Shown: positions 46,587 to 58,714, numbered from the stretch's first letter. The stretch is DNA of 64,000 bases from Fragum whitleyi (GCA_948146395.1 OX411543.1:28845558-28909557); one strand, 5' to 3'. A program made the numbers and translations. Notes: generated by a model not told the origin, from the sequence alone.

Positions 46587-46893
46587 TACCGTATTTCTCC
46601 TAATATATGCTCCCAGAAGCTATACATAACACAGTCAGGGAGCTTTTATTAAGAATGCATTATCTAATTTCAAAAGTCATTAAGATTGATGTCTCTCTGG
46701 CCCTTTTCCCTTAAATTTGAGGTGAATTTCCTCTAAACAATCATTAAGAATGATTGTTTAGAGGAAATTCATCTCAAAATAGAGAGGAAGTCTCAAATAG
46801 TCCCTAAATTTGAGAATTCAAAGTGCTTTTCTTAGTAAAAAATGTAGGGGTGCTACTATTAGGAAGAGTGATATTTTAAGAGGAAATACGTTA
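46587..46893. mobile_element. P5 MITE, copy 2
   Basis: Ends TACCGTATTTCTCCTAATAT and GAGGAAATACGTTA. The central hairpin TCCTCTAAACAATCATTAAG / AATGATTGTTTAGAGGA is nearly perfect. Confidence 0.8.
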
Positions 46894-47820
46894 AGTATCT
46901 ATTTGATAAAGTTATTGCAATTATACATGAAATCACACAGTTTTGACTAAAGAGAAAACCTAAGCCCTTCCAGATTTTAAGACTAGTCAGAATAGAAATA
47001 GGCTGAATATAGTGAAAGTTAAAAAACCCTCCTATGATGAAGAAGATTCAAAACTACAGGTATAGTAATTTTTTGTCTGAAATATTTACATAAAAATATA
47101 CATTATTTTTTTTTCAAAATATTTTTTAGGGCTAGATCAACAAGTGCAAAATCCCTGTGACAGAGACATAATCCTCAAAATTGTTTTTTTTACATTCACC
47201 CGGTATTGCAATTGCAGAGATGTTGTGTAATTCTTCTAATAGTAAAAATTAAGTCAAAAATGTTTTAAGTCTGATGATGAAATGCATTGAAAACAGAATA
47301 GTAGTACATACCTTGCTAAATGAATTTAATTTTGTATTCCCATTAATTTTAGATAAGCTCAAAGGGCCATCCTCCTCTCAAACCCTACTGCCTCCAAATC
47401 TATAACACCTCACAAGTGGTTCAAGCTTTTAAAATGACCTTGTACTCAAACTGGTCTACAGAGTTTATATACTCTGTCATTGTATTCAAACGGACGTTAC
47501 CTTTTCATTCAAATTTCAAAACCATTCTCATATCTAATGATCATTGTTTTCTAAAACCCTCAGCCTGGTAATTTGCTTTACAGAAATCATTTATGTTTTG
47601 TATAAAGCAAAATACCTTTGATCACTAATAATTTCCTTGTACATGTAGTTTTTTTTTTCATCAACATGATTGCTGTGATAATTCAAAGTAATAAATGTGA
47701 TTGTAACTGCATTTATGCATTAAATTTATCCATCATCATTAAGAGAAATATCACATGGCATTGAGTTTCTGTGATAATACAGGGGTTTACTTAAGTGGAT
47801 GCCCACTTGCCCGAGACAAG
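46894..47820. other. No recognisable gene
   Basis: AT-rich sequence with poly-T runs. No family match. Confidence 0.5.
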
Positions 47821-48808
47821 TAATTAGAAAGCCATGAATGGCTTGAGTCGCTCCACAAGCTTGAAATTCTTGCAAAGCAATAAAAGTTTTGACTAGATTT
47901 TTAGATATTTTGGATTCTACTGATGTTGAAAATGTTTTTCAAAGTTTCAACTACATGTGTATAACATATAGAGAAATGACATCCGCCCATAAAATGCATA
48001 TTTTCATCCGATCACAATCATTTTTGGTAGACTGATAAAGGGTCACACAAGGATCATTCATATAAAATTTCATTGGTATCCATCATTTAGATTCTGAGAA
48101 AATGATTTTCTAAGTTTCCACTATATAACACATAAAGAAATGACCTCCACCAATAAAATACAAATTTTTCATCTGATCACAATAATTTTTAATAGACTGA
48201 TAGAAGGTCACTCAAAGATTATTCCAGTGAAATTTGGTTGATATCCATCACTTACATTCTGAGAAAATGATTTCCAAAGTTTCAACGATATAACATATAG
48301 AGAAATGACCTCCGCCCATAAAAATACATATTTATCATCCAATCTCAATAATCTTTTGTAGACTGACAAAGGGTCACACAAGGATCATTCATGTAAAATT
48401 TGGTTGATATCTATCAGTTAGTTTCTGAGAAAATAATTTTCAAAGTTTCCACTATATAACATACAGAGAAATGACCTCCGTCCATAAAATACAAATTTTT
48501 CATCTGATGACAATTATTTTTTGTAGACTGATAAAGGGTCACCCAGGGACCAGTCATGTAAATTTTCATTGGTATCCATCGATTAGAATCTGAGAAAACT
48601 CACTTTTTACCATATTTGGAAATTAGCCACGCCCATTAAATCCATGTTTTTCATCGGATCAAAATTTCTTGAACAACTTTGAAAGAGGGTCACCCATGGA
48701 TCATTCCTGTGAAGTTTGGTTGAAATTTATCTGGTAGTTTCTTGGAAGAAGATTTTTAAAGAAATAGTTTACGACCTGACACACGGGCGCACGACGGACA
48801 CAGCGCAT
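47821..48808 (+). mobile_element. Family B pearl-like element, copy B3, 3' truncated
   Basis: The start TTAGAAAGCCATGAATGGCT and CGCTCCACAAGC is followed by several B monomers and GGGCGCACGACGGACACAGC. It then stops without the 3' hairpin. The break lies at about 48808, next to CATGAACAGGG. Confidence 0.85.
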
Positions 48809-49564
48809 GAACAGGGATGATGACAAAGATTTAAAAAAATTTAAGTCTCTTTTTTACTGCTATGCAGCTTCGAATTACACAAAACCACAACATCATGCAG
48901 GTCAGTGAGTTTTTTTTTAACACAAATTTTACCTTGAATGCTTCTTTTTCTGTACATGTGTATTAACCTTTGTCATACTGAATATAAACCTTGGCAAAAT
49001 TTCATTGAAATACAAGTGCTCAAAGCAATGGGTGCATTAATTGCGTATCATTATCAGTATTCATTTTGAAAATACAACTTTGAAACTTTTCTTGTTTAGG
49101 AAGGAAAATCAGGTATTATCAAATTAAGACAAATATACATAGATAAGATCTGACTGCACATGATGTGCAAGCCTGATCTTTGTATATACCAGTACCTCCT
49201 GTCAAAAAAAGAATATTTTGGTTTCAGCATAAAGAGTTAATGCAGGAACAACTGTGGCAAAATTATTAAACAGGGTAGAGGTGTAAAATCCAATTTCCAT
49301 ACAGGGCTGCAATGAGAATCACCCAACCATTACCAATGACCGAGGGCTGACCCCTTTGTTATGGGTACACAATGGCAGGTATGGACCAGATAGATCAATA
49401 AATTACAACATTTAAATTTGATCAGGGTAATTATACAGGTTGTCTGTAATCTTTCTCCTTACTTCATGGGTATAAAACTGGTATGTTTGAGTATTACAAA
49501 ATTTCAATTGGAGGATTATAAACCTATTACCACAATACCATATTAATTTCAAGGAAGTTTTTCA
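48809..49564. other. No gene; P15-like hairpin at 49143-49180
   Basis: AAGATCTGACTGCACATGAT facing GTGCAAGCCTGATCTT resembles the P15 core. The rest is unassigned. Confidence 0.5.
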
Positions 49565-49800
49565 AAATGTTTTTCAGTCATATCACTGAGGCTAGAGCAT
49601 CTACCCATGGGTTCCTGGTATTTCCCACACCAGTATAATCACAGCATCCATTTTGTGCCTCTAGCTGCTCATCTGACATAGGTTTACAATACTCCACCAA
49701 TTGTTTGGAGACATATTCTGGAAAGAATGCATTCCGCCACATATCTACAGCGGATCAAATTCAGGAGTCAACCCAATAATTTGGAGTCCAATGTGCTAAC
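49565..49800 (-). mobile_element. Degenerate S1 SINE
   Basis: S1 landmarks TTTTTCAGTCATATCACTGA, GGGTTCCTGGTATTTCCCAC and GCATTCCGCCACATATCTAC are in order, ending at a damaged B box (GCGGATCAAATTC). Confidence 0.65.
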
Positions 49801-49804
49801 AATT

Positions 49805-49958
49805 TGATGGCTCAGTGCCAAACAGTTGTAACTGCCTATAAACATATAGTTCATGGGGAGTCAAAACCTTGTAACTACAGCTTGAATAAGCTGGAGTTAC
49901 GAGGTTTTGATCACCCACTGACGATATAGCAGTCACAACTGTTTTGCGCTGAACCATG
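49805..49958. repeat. P1 hairpin with an M hairpin inserted in its loop
   Basis: The outer P1 arms are TGATGGCTCAGTGCCAAACA / TTTTGCGCTGAACCAT. The loop carries a complete M palindrome at 49855-49917, with arms GGGAGTCAAAACCTTGTAAC and GTTACGAGGTTTTGATCACC around AGCTTGAATAAGCT. Confidence 0.85.
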
Positions 49959-50028
49959 GAAGTGCACTATGACAGCAGCTCTAATGTGTGAAAGGAACAA
50001 GGTGAAACTAGTGTGAACAAAAATTTAA

Positions 50029-50250
50029 CCCTTTCCTGTTTTACAAAATTTAGGACCTGTCCAAATTCAAAGGTTTTGCAGACGAAATTTTAAAGTGGAT
50101 TTAATTTGAAAAATAACCATTCTGTAGGGTAGAAAATAGTGTGGAAAAGAAGAAATTGCTAGTCAGAAGCAATTTCTTCTTTTTTCACACAATGTTTTCT
50201 CAATCATAAATTAACAGGCACGTAAAAAGCAGGGATTAAACACCAAAGGG
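50029..50250. mobile_element. TTAA-type MITE with central P4 hairpin, copy 2
   Basis: Perfect TTAA flanks at 50025-50028 and 50251-50254, inner ends CCCTTT/AAAGGG, central GAAATTGCTAGTC/AGAAGCAATTTC. It matches 25346-25568 along its length. piggyBac-like by target site. Confidence 0.9.
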
Positions 50251-50434
50251 TTAAAGAATCAGATAGCAATTATCAGTAGCTAAAGGGCAATAACTGAATA
50301 ATGTCAGTTCAACCTACACTTCCAATATAGGTAATGGGAAAATTATACTGTTCAAATCACAAAGCAATTTTGTGTGGTATATTGTTCACATCAATACCTG
50401 GAGATAATCCCATACAGCAATTCATTGGGATGTA

Positions 50435-50709
50435 TTGATTGATTGAATGGGTTTTACGCCGCTTTCAAAAATTTCTCAGTTATATCACAGCGGCTGGAGT
50501 ACCTTACAATGGATTCCTGGTATTTCTTTCACCTGAACTACCATTACACCCTTTCCTAGCCTCTGACTACTATCTCACATAGGTTTACGATTATCTACCC
50601 ATTGGTGAGAGACAAACGTCGGAAAGGATATTTGCTGCCACCGGGGATCGAACCCACGACTTCCAGATTTGAAGTATTTTGCCTAACCAACTGCACTATG
50701 GTGGCGGCC
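50435..50709 (-). mobile_element. tRNA-derived SINE (type S1), best copy, 15-bp target duplication
   Basis: The minus-strand head GCCGCCACCATAGTGCAGTT then GGTTAGGCAA (A box) and GTGGGTTCGATCCCCGG (good B box) is followed by the S1 body and an ATTCAATCAATCAA tail. The direct repeat ATTCATTGGGATGTA is at 50420-50434 and 50710-50724. It may belong to a V-SINE/RUDI-like molluscan family; the assignment needs comparison. Confidence 0.93.
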
Positions 50710-50899
50710 ATTCATTGGGATGTAATACATTACTGAGAATGGCAAGACTATTTACAATGGTCAACACTTTTTTTTAATGCTAACAGCCTGAAGTACCAGT
50801 GCTAGCCACAAATCTTACAGGTCCTCCCTGAAGGTAACAGGTCTTCCATGAAAACAATACTAATTATTTAGCAATTTAAGCAGCAAATTGTAAATAAAA

Positions 50900-50960
50900 C
50901 AGTTTGGTTAAAGAAGAAATTGCTTGTGACAAGCAATTTCTTCTTTTCCCACAATGTTTT
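50900..50960. repeat. P4 hairpin
   Basis: AAGAAGAAATTGCTTGTGAC facing AAGCAATTTCTTCTTT, a 15-base stem with a short loop. Confidence 0.8.
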
Positions 50961-51547
50961 TATTGGGAAAGGAACAAAGAAATTGTACGGGAATGGCATT
51001 TTTAAAAAAAAAAAAATTGGATGGTTTAGGAATTTATGAACCTGCACCATGGTAGCTGCTACCAGTCTTCCCTAAAATCCACAGGCTTCGGGCCTGAGGA
51101 CTGGTGTTAGTGTTGATCTCTGGTTTATTGTTACAGTGCCTGTGGGTTACCAAAATCTTGTATCTGCAGCTTGAATAAAACTGTAGATCTATACATAGTT
51201 TTGGTTGCCTCCAAACATGATTCCTTCCCTAGGCAGAGATTGGATGTAGGAGCAGTTATTTTGCTTGTAGCATTGTATAAAGTGAAATTTGAACAAACTA
51301 CAGTTACATGCACTGTAAATATCATTTACCAGGGTTTTCCATGACCCCCTGTTTCTTTGAATTTGGGCCCTCCTTTTTTTAAATGTATCAAAAATTGTCA
51401 AAGAATCATTCTTTATCTATTTTAAAGGGGATGATAATGTTGCAAAATGATTCCAGTTTTGAACATAGAGGGAAAACCCAGCATTTATAGTTATTCACTA
51501 CTTCTTTGGCAATCTTTTAGCATTCAGAATAAATCAATGGTGAATGA

Positions 51548-51755
51548 CAAATGTGTGTGTGATGTTTCCAACAATCTCACATGTGCCCACATCAAAACCT
51601 CCAGCCAGCCTTTGCATCATTACACTCTGAAAAGAGTCTTCATTTTTCTCAGTGCTCAGTAGATAGACAGACTGTCGGCAAATTAATAAAATTGTGCATT
51701 GTTTGGTCATTGTTTCTGCCAAGCAAACACCTCAAATTGTTCCAGATGTCACGCA
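51548..51755. mobile_element. Degenerate P3 MITE
   Basis: TGTGTGTGATGTTTCCAACA left and AAATTGTTCCAGATGTCACG right. The internal CCAGCCAGCCTTTGCATCAT is shared with 1013-1245. Confidence 0.6.
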
Positions 51756-52179
51756 AGAAAACCCTTTCACAGCTAGACTCAGAAAGTCTGAGTCAGTCAT
51801 GTAGGATTTCAAGGGATGTAGGTTTTGTGCATCTGAGGCCAAGAAATAAGTAGCCAAGACTCTCAAAATCTATGTGATGTCACATGAGCCCCATAGACTC
51901 TCTGTGGATAAACTTCAGAAAAAGAATTGAAGACTGTTCAAAACAGTCTTAAATACTTTCCTGAAGTTGAGCTCAAAATATCCAAATACTTCCCTCAATT
52001 TCTTTACTTTAATTAAGGGAAGAGCTCTAAATGTACATACTGCAAGATTATAGTCTAAAAGAAACATTCAAAATCTAAAGAAGGGACTCCCAAATTAAAG
52101 AGAGGACCCCTAAAACTCCCTTGGACCCAATTTTATTTGATATCAGACCAAAACCCTGGTCATGCCATTTTCACTTCCT

Positions 52180-52560
52180 TACCTGTCAAGGCTCGTGTTA
52201 GAGTAAATTTGGGAGACATTGACTCCTCACCTAAGAAATTCCAGGGGTCAATTCTGAATTTCAAGGGGTCAAATGACAGAAAAAGCAAATGAGTAGAATT
52301 TTGAATATTCAAGAGTCACTTTATTTGTTTCTTGTAATGATATGCAACAAGTAATTTATTTGTAGAACTTTAGATAGTAATTTGTCAAACTCTTAGGTGT
52401 AAATCCATTTATTGACCCTTGGAAATTCCTCTCAAGGGGGTTTCAAGGGGGTCAAAATGACCCCCCTTGTGAGAAATTTCTAGGGGTCAAATTAAGATAT
52501 TTTCAGATTTTTGGGGGGTCAAAACCCTGATTTAAGGGTCAAATAGAGCCCTGCCTGTAC
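52180..52560. repeat. GGGGTCAAA-rich imperfect repeat
   Basis: GGGGTCAA occurs repeatedly (for example at about 52235, 52265, 52450, 52485 and 52515) with intervening AATTTCTAGGGG-like words. Similar text is at 60280-60360. Origin unknown. Confidence 0.5.
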
Positions 52561-53115
52561 TACCTACATTGTCACAATAACACTCATGGTCACAACAAGA
52601 GACCTAAACTAATCAAAGCACTGAAAGTACTGATGGTGAACGAACCTGATGGCATTCTAGAGTGATATATTGAATTCAATTAGAAAAGACAAATTACGAA
52701 TGTAAAAAAAGTGGGAAGAATTGTCTCGACAAAATTTCCGTTATTCGGAAATTTCACAGCAAATTCAAAGAAAGGGAAAGAGAGGAAAAATCCTGTTAGA
52801 AAAATATTTGTTAGAATATGAGATGTTACTCTGTGAAAATTTCTTTTACACACTTGAAATAGGTACATTTATTAATTAAACATAAATGGAGAAAACGATT
52901 TAATCCTATCTAAAACTGTCTTTAACCTATATCCAATGGTGTTTGTTTTTACAAAAGTAGTTGTTATCATGTTTAAGCTTATTTCAAGTAAATTTGTTGT
53001 ATTTGTTTTAACTTTTTACTATCTTTGTTTCTTCTCAGAAGATGAAAAGGTCTTTGAGTACCAACCAAAGAAACACCTATGAATATCAGTCAGTCCTGAA
53101 CTGTACTCATTGTTT

Positions 53116-53885
53116 AAAGTTATGATTTGTTAACTTATTAATAGTATAGCGGGCGCATATTAACTTGAACCTGACCTTTATGCAGAATAAATAATTAGGC
53201 CCATGAATAAATTCCGAAGATACTTCGGCACGTGACGATAAAGCATGGACATTCCGTTATACTGCACAAATTATAGGTATGCATGGAGTTAGTAGTTTAC
53301 CTATATACGGGGCGCCTAGTCATGTAGCAGACGATTCGATTTCAAAAACAATTATTGCGACTGAGAGAGGGAATTTCATTTCATTTCCATTCAAAACACA
53401 TAAATTGCATTTAAAGAAATTTGAAAATTTATATTTTTCTCACCCGCATCTAATGATTTTTGAATAAGAAACTCAATTTATGTATTGATTCACTAGTTCA
53501 TGAGGGTGACCAAATATCGCCGTTACAGTGAACAGCATGTGCGATAACGGGTTAACAAAGCTAACACGTGCAATCCAACTTTACGTTTAGATTCCGCAGA
53601 TAAGTTGTGTTTTGCCGAGGAGAATTGACCGGTATTTAATTTAATTAAATCACAAAGGCCAGGTTTAGGTCAATATGCTTAATAACCACTTCCGTGGTTG
53701 ACACTTATGTCGTTATTCAATTTTATAACGCTGCAGGATGAGAAATATTTAGGTATAGGTTAAAGGAGGTCTAGTGCCCTATTAGTATAATTCATAGATA
53801 ATTTCTGTTTCAGGTTTAGAAATTAAAGTATAACTTTTTATATTAAACAATTGCTCCATAGTAAATTGCATACTAAAAGTCTTTA
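53116..53885. other. Segment present only in T copy 2
   Basis: About 770 bp between TACTCATTG and AACATTATTTTTGTAACG, which are adjacent in T copy 1 apart from a few bases. It has no terminal repeats that I can see and no ORF with recognisable content. Either T copy 1 lost it or copy 2 gained it. Confidence 0.55.
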
Positions 53886-54678
53886 TAAACATTATTTTTG
53901 TAACGTAATTTCTACATCAATAGCGAAAAAGAATCTTATTTAAGAAGTTTATTTTTTAAAGGGAGGTAATAATTGCATGACTATGTCTATGACTATGTTT
54001 AAGTATAATACAATGGTTTTTTCCTTCCAACTTTCTTTCCAAAAAGAATTGAGAATCCTTACAATTGTCTGTATATTTTTTGCACGAGAACCTATTGTTT
54101 ACCTTCAAGAGTTTGGATGCTTGTAAAATCTTATTACAGTATTGCCGCTGATATTAGACTTTCTGCTCGGAGCTAGTTTTTGCTTAAACTGTAGTTAACC
54201 AATTCTAAACGTATTTTGGGAAGAATGGAGCCAGTTTTTATTCATCGATTAAGATTTTTATGATTTCTGTAAAAACGCAATGACTTTTCCAGAATAATTT
54301 AACAACTTAACCCGCCTGTCGAATTGTAAACAAGTCATGACGGATCTGGTCCCCCCTTGACCACGGCAATATCTACTCGTCAATTGGAGTGGTATCTAGG
54401 GTTGAATATTTAGCTATCATTTATTTAATTTTCAAAAAGAATCTTGAATTGATATGGTTTTACAGATTGAAAAAATGCAAAGTAGAATGGCCCCAATGAA
54501 ATATCTTCCGTGCCTGTCGCATTTGGTATTCGGCAATATTCGCTTCTGAGACAGATGAATACCAAACGTTTTCGCTGGGAATAAGTTCACCGAATATTCG
54601 AGTGTATCCTTACAAGCCCTACTTCAGCCAACGCAATTTTACAGAAAAATCTTAATAGCGGCGTTCATCCCTATTCAA

Positions 54679-57237
54679 ACAAGTATCTGGTGTTGTATGC
54701 AACACATAAAGTCCCCTACCGGCTTCGTTTGTCTCAAAGTTTTCCAACGCCAATACTATCAGGGACGTCAAAACCAGGTCTTGTTTTGGAAAGGGTTAAA
54801 CAAGACTTACACGAGTTGTTGTCTCTGCTGTGCCCACTATACAATTCATGCAAGCAATAGACAGATGCAAGAAATAGTATCAATAACAGTTACCTTGTCT
54901 GATCCAAGATGTTTTTCTTCAGTCTTGTTGGTAAGAAATGAGAACTTTCACTGGAGGTGATTAATACTGCTGCATCACCACCCTGACTAACATGGCTTAT
55001 AATTTTTTTTTACATTTTAAAACAGGTTTCATCAAGTTAGCTTGCTTAGTTATTAAGTTATTGCAGGATCCATTTTTTGCCATATTTTCACAATTTCCGT
55101 TACCATAGCAACCGCACTTTTTGTCAAAGAACAAAGATAAAATGATGTGCATAATCTACACATTGCCATCTAGTCATATACCAAGTCTCATCAAATTAGC
55201 TTGCTTACTTATTAACTTATCACAGGATCCAATATTTTTTGCCATATTTTCACTATTTCCGTAACCATAGCAACAACAATTTTAGTCTAAAAACAAAAAT
55301 AAAATGATGTGCATAATCTACACATTGCCATATAGTCATATACCAAGTCTCATCAAACTAGCTTGCTTAGTTATTATCTTATCGCAGGATCCCATTTTTG
55401 GCCATATTTTCACTATTTCTGTAACCATAGCAACCTCAATTTAAGTCAAAAAACAAAAATAAAATCATGTGCATAATGTACACATTGCCATCTAATCATA
55501 TACCAACTTTCATCAAAAACGCTTGCTTAGTTATTAAGTTATCGCGGGATCCAGATTTGAGCGGACAGACGGACAGACGGACGGACGGACAGACAGACGG
55601 ACGGACAGACGGAGGGCAAACCTATAGTCCCCTCCGGTGTGAACACCGGTAGGGGACTAATAATAACTGGGGTATGGAGTTGTCATTCTAGACTTGACTG
55701 GCATGAGCTTTTCTAGTACAGATTTCTGTCCTCGGAATGCGATGCTACCAAGTCTAATCAAACTAGCTTGCTTAGTTATTATCTTATTGCAGGATCCCAT
55801 TTTTGGCCATATTTTCACTATTTCTGTAACCATAGCAACCTCAATTTAAGTCGAAAAACAAAAATAAAATGATGTGCATAATCTACACATTGCCATCTAG
55901 TCATATACCAACTTTCATCAACTAGAAAGCCATGAATGGCTTGAGTCGCTCCACAGGCTTGAAATTCTTGTAAAAGCAAATAAATGTTTTGACTAGATTT
56001 TTAGATATTTGGGGTTCTACTGATGTTGAAAATGATTTTCAAAGTTTCAACTATAGAAAGATAGAGAAATGACCTCTGCTATTAAAAGACATATTTTTCA
56101 TCAAATCAAAATTATTTTTGTCTGCATGATAATGGGTCACCCAAAGATCATACCAATAATGTTACATTCTGAGAAAATGATTTTCATAGTTTCCAGGTAT
56201 TTAACATATTGAGAATTGACCTCCACCCATTAATGTATATTTTTCATCCAATCAAAATAATTTTTGGTACACTGATAAAGGGTCACTCAAGGATCATTCC
56301 AGTGAAATTTGGTTGATATCCAAAAATCAGATTCTGAGAAAATGATTTTCAAATTTTCCACTATATAACATATAGAGAAATGACCTCCGCCCATAAAATG
56401 CATATTTTTTGTCCAATCAAAATAATTTTTGGTACACTGCTACAGGGTCACTCAAGGATCATTCCAGTGAAATTTGGTTGATATCCATCAGTTACATTCT
56501 GAGAAAATGATTTTCAAATTTTCCACTATATAACATATAGAGAAATGACCTCCGCCCATAAAATGCATATTTTTCATCCAATCATAATGATTTTTTGTAG
56601 ACTGATAAAGGGTCACTCAAGGATCATTCCAGTGAAATTTGGTTGATATCCATCAGTTACATTCTGAGAAAATGATTTTCAAAGTTTCCACTAAATAACA
56701 TATAGAGAAATGACCTCCGCCCATAAAATGCATATTTTCCATCCAATCACAATGATTTTTTGTAGACTGATAAAGGGTCACCAAAGTATCATTCATGTAA
56801 AATTTAATTGGTATCCATTGATTAGAATCTGAGAAAACTCACTTTTTACCATATTTGGATATTAGCCATGCCCATTAAATCCATGTTTTTCATTGGATCA
56901 AAATTTCTTGAACAACTTTGAAAGAGGGTCATCCAAGGATCATTCCTGTGAAGTTTGGTTGAAATCCATCCAGTAGTTTCTGAGGAGAAGATTTTTAAAG
57001 AAAAGTTTACGACCGGACGCACGCATGCATGGACGAACGGACGGACGGCCGCACGACGGACACAACGCCATGACAATAGCCCCAGTGGCTTTCAGCCAGT
57101 GGAGCTAAAAACGCTTGCTTAGTTATTAAGTTATCGCGGGATCCAGATTTGAGCGGACAGACAGACCGACAGACGGACGGACAGACGGAGGGCAAACCTA
57201 TAGTCCCCTCCGGTGTGAACACCGGTAGGGGACTAAT
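54679..57237 (+). mobile_element. Family G array G2 (two partial units), interrupted by B4
   Basis: The 5' hairpin at 54690-54705 (GTGTTG/CAACAC) precedes AGTCCCCTACCGG. A full G unit ends with the hairpin at about 55627-55659. Then comes about 88 bp identical to the DNA that follows G1 (41963-42048), then more G monomers from 55749. B4 cuts these at 55920, and G ends again at 57206-57237 with CCGGTAGGGGACTAA. The empty site in T copy 1 (7801-7815, ATTCAAATAAAAG) shows insertion between A and T without duplication. Confidence 0.85.
55921..57106 (+). mobile_element. Family B pearl-like element, copy B4, nested in G2
   Basis: It starts ACTAGAAAGCCATGAATGGC and ends CAGCCAGTGGAGCTA, with B monomers and a GGACGAACGGACGGACGGCC microsatellite near 57032. 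It interrupts the G monomer word CTTTCATCAAAAACGCTTGC, which is intact at 41811 and 55507, so the borders are known to within the ambiguity of a run of A. Confidence 0.92.
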
Positions 57238-57871
57238 AAAAGTACAAGAAAGGTTGTACATGTAAAACACATGTCGAATCATTCTTAAAAACCGTCTCGA
57301 GACTGACTGTCGCTAGTTGAAAAGTTATGTAAAACCGCGTTACCGTTTCTAATGACACAAGGTGTCTTGATGTGTCATTCGTCTCAACTCGGCCGATTCC
57401 TCTAACCTACATTTAAATCGGAGCCATCGGAGATCGCCCGAGTATTGCCGAATGTATGTTCAAGAGGACATGACCTAAATAAACACGTATTTCCGGCTAA
57501 TTACTACAAGTTGCACCAGCGAAGGCTTGGGTCAAAAACATAGTATCTGTCTCTAAGGTGTCTAGACACAAACTTTGTTTTTGCTTTAAACTATCGACAA
57601 GCTCAAAAATTCCCTTGATAAACATTGCAAGATCATTTTGTGTTTTTCAAGGCGAATTTTCATTATTTTCACTTGATAAAGAATACTAAAATCTCGCCAT
57701 TTAAGAAAAAAAACAGTGATTTTGCGGAGAAAAATATTGAAAGATACTAAACTGAATTTTAAGAGGCGCTTATTTATTTCAAATGTATTAACATCCAACA
57801 GGATTTTCCTGACATGGTATATAACACTGGTGAATGACGTTCGTTCACCAAAAAGCTATATAATGAAAATA

Positions 57872-58108
57872 TGAGCCAGTGTGTGACATTTCCAACAGTT
57901 TCATATATGACCAGAGCAAGGCCTCAGGTCAGCTGTTGCATCCACACAGGCTGACCAGAGTCTTCACTTTGCGCTCAGGGGATAGAAAAGGTCTTAACCC
58001 CTCTCAAGGCAGTCAGAAAATATTCTACTTGCATTGTGTGGCTGTCCAAGTTGCACAATGTTTGCTCACACATATGTGAAATTGTTGGAAATGTCACACA
58101 CTGGCTCA
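57872..58108. mobile_element. P3 MITE, best copy
   Basis: Terminal inverted repeats TGAGCCAGTGTGTGACATTT and AAATGTCACACACTGGCTCA are perfect over 20 bases. Length 237 bp. No coding capacity. It lies 16 bp after element T copy 2. Confidence 0.93.
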
Positions 58109-58149
58109 TATATCTTTTCAAAGGGTTGCCAAAAAAGCTTTTATTTCAA

Positions 58150-58300
58150 ACAAGATGCAGTTGAGTCTAGAGAAACACAAAGTATGTCCCTGAAACGGCA
58201 TTTTTTTTCAAATTTGACATTGAAAGATGTCCTTGTAACATGACCTTGACTTTGGAATTTGCACCAATAGTCAAACGTAAAACAATATACTCAAATTTAA
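58150..58300 (+). mobile_element. Degenerate family D element
   Basis: CAAACAAGATGCAGTTGAGT, GTCCCTGAAACGGCATTTTT and TGACCTTGACTTTGG are decayed D words. It ends near GTAAAACAATATACTC. Confidence 0.45.
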
Positions 58301-58714
58301 TCCTTACCGGATGGCACATATAACAGTAGACAAAAGCAAAAAGAAAACTTCAGTCATTTATGAAACGAAATACCAATGTACTAGCCAGATAGAGTTCTTA
58401 AACTGATGTACAGTTGAAAAGGTCAAAGAATCTCATCATTAATTGTTCAAAGTTCATATTTACTTGAATACTGTAATAGTTTGGTTTCTAATTACATTAC
58501 TAGTTTAGTTAATCTCTCCAATTAATGTCTCCAATTAACCTTACCTCTCAAGAGACTGGTGAGGAGGGGATCTAAATGGTTGTATTTAACAACAAGCGCT
58601 GCTTGAGCAACTGATTTGCTAATCAGGCCTGTGGAGCAAATCAGCTCAGTGAATCAACTGATATTTGGTTTAAATCTATTTATTTTACATCAATTGAGAG
58701 ACAAGTTCTTACAA

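Larger units (their letters stand above)
52612..57855 (+). mobile_element. Element T, copy 2, interrupted
   Basis: The same element as 6489-8435, in three pieces: 52612-53115, 53886-54678 and 57238-57855. The subterminal TGGTGAACGAAC is at 52634-52645 and the 3' hairpin at 57828-57850. In the hairpin one C to T change leaves a G-T wobble pair. The piece 53116-53885 has no counterpart in copy 1, and the piece 54679-57237 is an inserted G element array. Flanks show no target duplication. Confidence 0.8.

Noticed and set aside
50640..50709. tRNA gene on the minus strand
   Set aside because: It is the head of an S1 SINE: no proper cloverleaf, shared body with other copies, and 15-bp target duplication around the whole unit.
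55467..55652. 61-codon frame repeated at 41766-41954
   Set aside because: Translation of the last G monomer and the GACG microsatellite (TDRRTDGQTDG), not a gene.
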